From: Thermoflexus sp.
GTDB taxonomy: Bacteria > Chloroflexota > Anaerolineae > Thermoflexales > Thermoflexaceae
Length of the DNA stretch: 7,303 nt
Direction: 5' to 3'
NCBI GenBank assembly: GCA_017743605.1
Contig: JAGHYO010000104.1
Coordinates: 1 to 7,303, forward strand
Positions 4,799 to 7,303 of this stretch are shown piece after piece. A program made the translations under genes and the position numbers. Position 1 is the first letter of the stretch. Each line of letters begins with the position of its first letter. Below the pieces are notes generated by a model. It saw only the letters and a list, made by a program, of their open reading frames with translations, ran no database searches and had not been told where the DNA came from.

Positions 4799-6805
4799 TT
4801 ACGAGACGATCGACGGCTCTCCTTGAAACTGGGGACGGATCATCTGGGGGGCCGAGGCCGGGGCAGGCCGAGGCCACACAGCGACCAGCATCCCCAGGAT
4901 CAGGACGACCCCTCCGGTCCAGATCCAGGAGACTAGCGGGTTGATGAAGATCTTGAAGGTCGCCCGGTTCCCGCCCTCCACCCATCCGCTCAGCAGAACG
5001 TAAAGATCCTCCCGGAGCGTCGCCCGCAGGGCTGGGGGCGTCATGCTCTCCCCACTGTCGTATTGCAGCACGTAGGGATAGAGATCCGCGAGGAGGTTGC
5101 CCCGGGCATCGAAGGCTTGCATCCAAGCCTGGGTGACTACCACGTCCGGCTCCGTCGCCGGCGTGTATTGTCGGATCCCCTGATACACCAGACGGTAGCC
5201 GCCCAAGGAGAGCCCCTCCCCCAGCCGCAAGGTGCGCTGGGTCTCCTGGGGATAGGCCTGGGAGCCAATGACGCCGATCCCCATCAGGACGACTCCCAGG
5301 TGGACCAAGTAGCCACCGTAGCGGCGAGGGCTGCGGGCCAGCAGCCGCGCCAGGGCCGTCGGCCAGGGCTCTCCCGTGGCGCGGCATCGCGCGCGCACTG
5401 CCACCGCATAATCCAGCAGGGTTCCCCACCCAGCAAAGGCGCACAGGCCGAACCCTACCAGAGCCCAGGGCACCGATACCCCCAGCGCCCAGGCGAGGGC
5501 TGCCCCGCCCAGCCCGGCCAGCGCCGAGGAACCCACCACCAGCCTCAGGGAAGCCTCGGGTGTCCGCCGCCAGCGGAGGAAGGGGACCACCCCCATCAGC
5601 AGGTAGAGGGCTGCGAACAGCGGCCCGGTCACCTGATTGTAATACGGGGGACCCACGGTGAGCTTCTCGTTGAACAGCAGCTCGGAGAACATGGGATAGA
5701 ACGTGCCCCAGAAGACCGCGAAGGCGATCGCTAAGAAGAGCCAGTTGTTAAGCAAGAAGAACGTCTCCCGGGAGAGCCAGGCCTCGATGCGGTTCTCCGC
5801 CCGCAGGCGCTCCCGGCGCACGGTCAGCAGGGCCAGGGAGCCCACCAGCACCAGCCCCATATAGAACAGGAAGGGCACCCCGATGGCCGAACGAGCGAAG
5901 GAGTGCACAGAGGCGATCACCCCGGTGCGCGTGATGAACGTCCCCAGGATCACCAGGGCATAGGTGAGGATGATCAGCAGCGCCGTCCACACCTTCAGCA
6001 TGCCCCGACGCTCCTGCACCATCACGGAGTGCAGGAAGGCAGTCCCGGTCAGCCAGGGGAGCAGGGCCGCGTTCTCCACCGGATCCCATCCCCAGTAGCC
6101 GCCCCAGCCCAGCACGTCGTAGGCCCAGCGGGCCCCCACCAGCAGGCCCAGGCTCAGGAACAGCCAGGCCACCAGGGTCCACCGCCGCAGCAGCAGGATC
6201 CATTCGTCATCCCGCCGGCCGACCAGTAGGGCAGCGATGACGATAGCGTAGGGGACAGTGAAGCCGACGAAGCCGAGATAAAGCAACGGGGGATGGACGA
6301 TCATCCCCGGATGGCGCAGCAGAGGGTTCAGCCCCCGTCCATCTGCAGGCGGCACGGGGAAGGTCTCGAAGGGGTTGGCGAAGAACCGATTGAGGAACAG
6401 GAAGAACGTCTGGGTCAGCAGCAGGACGCCGGCGATGAACGGCCGGAGATCGCGGGGGAAGCGATCGGCGCGGGCCAGGGCTGCGAAGACGAAAAGGCTC
6501 AGCAACCAGGACCAGAAGAGCAGGGAACCGTTCTGGCCGCCCCACAGAGCGGTGAGCTTGAGGACGAGCGGCTGGGTCTGCCGAGAGACCTGAGCCACGT
6601 AAACCAGGCGGAAATCATCGGTGAGGAGGGCGAACACCAGCAAGAGCACGGCTATGGTGAGCAGCGGCGCCATCACCAGGCCGATGCGTCGAGCCACTTC
6701 CTCCCATCGCGCCTCCCGACGCCACCCCGCATAAAAGGCTAGGGCTGTTCCAGCAAGGCCCAGCCCCCACGCCAGATTTAGCACCAGCTCCCCTAACAGG
6801 CTCAT
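4799..6805 (-). CDS. ccmF: Heme lyase CcmF
   Basis: This is a 668-residue polytopic membrane protein that attaches heme from CcmE to apocytochrome c; the length is normal for CcmF. The heme-handling WWD domain is visible as WGGYWGWDPVENAALLPW (residues 234-251). The four conserved histidines appear at H171 (IVHPP), H259 (FLHS), H301 (SVHSFA) and H502 (YLVHLGV), matching in order and spacing the periplasmic P-His pair and the b-heme ligands known from E. coli CcmF. LTALWGGQNGSLLFW at 84-98 is also typical. A large periplasmic loop (about 515-620) precedes the last transmembrane helix (about 624-644). The ATG at 6805 has GGAGG 7 nt upstream and begins MSLLGELVLNLAWG, an ordinary CcmF start. A longer in-frame ATG at 6880 would add a 25-residue basic head without a good ribosome site. 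The gene sits between two broken accessory genes. Confidence 0.96.
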   Translation of the reverse strand: MSLLGELVLNLAWGLGLAGTALAFYAGWRREARWEEVARRIGLVMAPLLTIAVLLLVFALLTDDFRLVYVAQVSRQTQPLVLKLTALWGGQNGSLLFWSWLLSLFVFAALARADRFPRDLRPFIAGVLLLTQTFFLFLNRFFANPFETFPVPPADGRGLNPLLRHPGMIVHPPLLYLGFVGFTVPYAIVIAALLVGRRDDEWILLLRRWTLVAWLFLSLGLLVGARWAYDVLGWGGYWGWDPVENAALLPWLTGTAFLHSVMVQERRGMLKVWTALLIILTYALVILGTFITRTGVIASVHSFARSAIGVPFLFYMGLVLVGSLALLTVRRERLRAENRIEAWLSRETFFLLNNWLFLAIAFAVFWGTFYPMFSELLFNEKLTVGPPYYNQVTGPLFAALYLLMGVVPFLRWRRTPEASLRLVVGSSALAGLGGAALAWALGVSVPWALVGFGLCAFAGWGTLLDYAVAVRARCRATGEPWPTALARLLARSPRRYGGYLVHLGVVLMGIGVIGSQAYPQETQRTLRLGEGLSLGGYRLVYQGIRQYTPATEPDVVVTQAWMQAFDARGNLLADLYPYVLQYDSGESMTPPALRATLREDLYVLLSGWVEGGNRATFKIFINPLVSWIWTGGVVLILGMLVAVWPRPAPASAPQMIRPQFQGEPSIVS

Positions 6806-6890
6806 CGCAGTGCCTCCATTCACCAAAGGACTTCTCGGGCGAGCTCCAGGGCCTCTAAGGCCCTTGCACGGCCTAGCCATCCTTAGGGTG
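6806..6890 (-). other. Short non-coding leader of ccmF
   Basis: This lies between the HEPN remnant and ccmF. It contains GGAGG at 6813-6817 for ccmF and a GC-rich hairpin with arms 6848-6853 and 6859-6864. No clear -35/-10 boxes are visible. The ccmF promoter may lie inside the decayed HEPN/MNT region or upstream of the window. Confidence 0.4.
6848..6864. repeat. Hairpin in ccmF leader
   Basis: AGGGCC and GGCCCT are perfect 6-bp arms around a 5-nt loop, about 43 bp upstream of the ccmF ATG. No T-run follows on either strand. It may affect the leader RNA; it is not a convincing terminator. Confidence 0.35.
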
Positions 6891-7162
6891 TCAGGTCGGA
6901 ATGCAGAAACAATCCGTGCGCAGCAACTTCCCCTCCATCGCTAGATGGAGATAGACCAACAACTCGACCTAATCAGATCTACAATCTTACGGGTTCTATG
7001 GGGCGGCTTGCTCTCGGCCTCCAAGCAGGCTTTGGGGGCCTTTTCGATCTTTCGGTGCGCGTGAAAGCAGGTCTGAGTGTAGATTTCATCCTTAAAAGCC
7101 AGCTCCGCCATTCGCAAGTCCTCACGGGGGAAGCGGAGCCAATGTTCCGGATGAGGATTCAT
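6891..7162 (-). pseudogene. Decayed HEPN-domain protein (toxin-type partner of an MNT nucleotidyltransferase)
   Basis: HEPN proteins of this type pair with minimal nucleotidyltransferases as toxin-antitoxin modules, often acting as RNases. The first frame (ATG 7162, 73 codons, stop at 6941) starts in typical style: WLRFPREDLRMAELAFKDE, then ACFHA-type helix 'TCFHAHRKIEKAPKACLEAE', then PPHRTRKIVDLI. Intact HEPN proteins of this class are about 120-140 residues and continue to a [YF]IPTRYPD-like end. Here the first frame ends early in SSCWSISI. Shifting one base near 6968 restores a plausible continuation, VELLVYLHLAMEG...LRTDCFCIPT, which stops at TGA 6891 exactly inside the IPTRYP-like motif. 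One frameshift plus one stop therefore explain the region. The start overlaps the upstream MNT fragment by 41 bp. The HEPN identity is good; inactivity is inferred. Confidence 0.7.
6933..6950. repeat. Hairpin over the premature HEPN stop
   Basis: CTCCATC (6933-6939) and GATGGAG (6944-6950) are perfect 7-bp arms around a 4-nt loop. It covers the TAG that ends the 73-codon HEPN frame (6941-6943). No T-run follows. The perfect short palindrome could be a chance product of decay. Confidence 0.35.
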
Positions 7163-7303
7163 AGAGCACCACCCCCCTCGTCAGCATTTCCTCAGAGGTG
7201 TAGACCAGGAGATCCAGGCCCACGCAGGGGCGGAACCGCTCCAGGAGCTCTCCGATGCGCTCCAGGAACGGGCGCGAGGAGGGCATCACCACGACCAGAT
7301 CCA
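7122..7303 (-). pseudogene. MNT-family nucleotidyltransferase, 3' part, probably with an internal deletion
   Basis: The first full codon is at 7301. The visible translation begins DLVVVMPSSRPFLERIGELL, the second half of the GS...DxDL.V catalytic motif. It goes on to VGLDLLVYTSEEM, which carries the third carboxylate. This is a typical MNT-domain (KNTase-like) antitoxin paired with HEPN proteins. In intact relatives as I remember them, about 15-20 more residues separate 'YT.EE' from the closing 'G.VLYE'. Here EEMLTR joins GVVLYE directly, and the frame then runs on through unrelated residues (SSSGTLAPLPP) to a TGA at 7122, overlapping the HEPN start. The 5' half is outside the window, so full-length status is unknown. 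The MNT call is fairly firm and the deletion is tentative. Confidence 0.62.

Noticed and set aside
4799..5444. Long minus-strand open frame overlapping the ccmF 3' end
   Set aside because: It is the alternate frame of ccmF, made open by high GC. Only its last part (below about 4785) carries real homology, to the MAD4-like remnant.
6806..6880. Upstream extension of CcmF to an ATG at 6880
   Set aside because: It adds a basic, non-hydrophobic head before an otherwise normal CcmF start and has no well-spaced ribosome site. The ATG at 6805 has GGAGG 7 nt upstream.
6893..6940. Possible sigma-70-like promoter for ccmF (TTGTTT / CCTAAG)
   Set aside because: The -10 match is poor and the spacing too long, and part of it is explained as HEPN remnant coding sequence.

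Overview
This GC-rich window carries most of a System I (Ccm) cytochrome c maturation cluster, all transcribed from the minus strand. The likely source is a member of the Chloroflexota, possibly a Thermoflexus/Anaerolineae-like lineage. That placement is an inference from three things: protein style, a System I cluster that includes a di-heme cytochrome with a lipoprotein signal peptide (as expected in a cell without a true periplasm), and a CcmH with four clustered cysteines. It has not been checked against a database.

In the direction of transcription (high to low coordinates) the order is: the 3' part of an MNT-type nucleotidyltransferase gene (7303-7122), a broken HEPN-domain gene (7162-6891), a non-coding leader (6890-6806), ccmF (6805-4799), a broken gene resembling the family I know as MAD4 of the methylation-associated defence system (about 4798-4252), ccmH (4318-3830), ccmG (3820-3281), a short ccmI-like gene (3271-2921), a 576-codon cytochrome c lipoprotein (2924-1194), a 169-bp spacer with several dyads, then ccmA, whose reading frame continues without a stop into the start of ccmB and off the window edge.

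The genes work together as follows. CcmA and CcmB form the heme-handling ABC transporter. CcmG and CcmH keep apocytochrome CXXCH cysteines reduced, CcmI-like protein probably helps deliver apocytochrome, and CcmF is the heme lyase. The cytochrome between ccmI and ccmA is a probable substrate. Spacing from ccmH to the cytochrome is very tight (9 bp, 9 bp, 4-bp ATGA overlap), so these four are one transcriptional unit. CcmC and CcmE are not in the window.

The most unusual points are: (1) an in-frame CcmA-CcmB reading frame with an internal Shine-Dalgarno and GTG at the CcmB boundary; (2) remnants of defence or toxin-antitoxin type genes on both sides of ccmF, all co-oriented with the operon and all damaged; (3) a ccmH signal peptide that overlaps, in another frame, the conserved tail of the broken MAD4-like gene; (4) a second heme site in the cytochrome with no visible axial methionine. 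I found no CRISPR array, tRNA, rRNA, insertion sequence or convincing intrinsic terminator.
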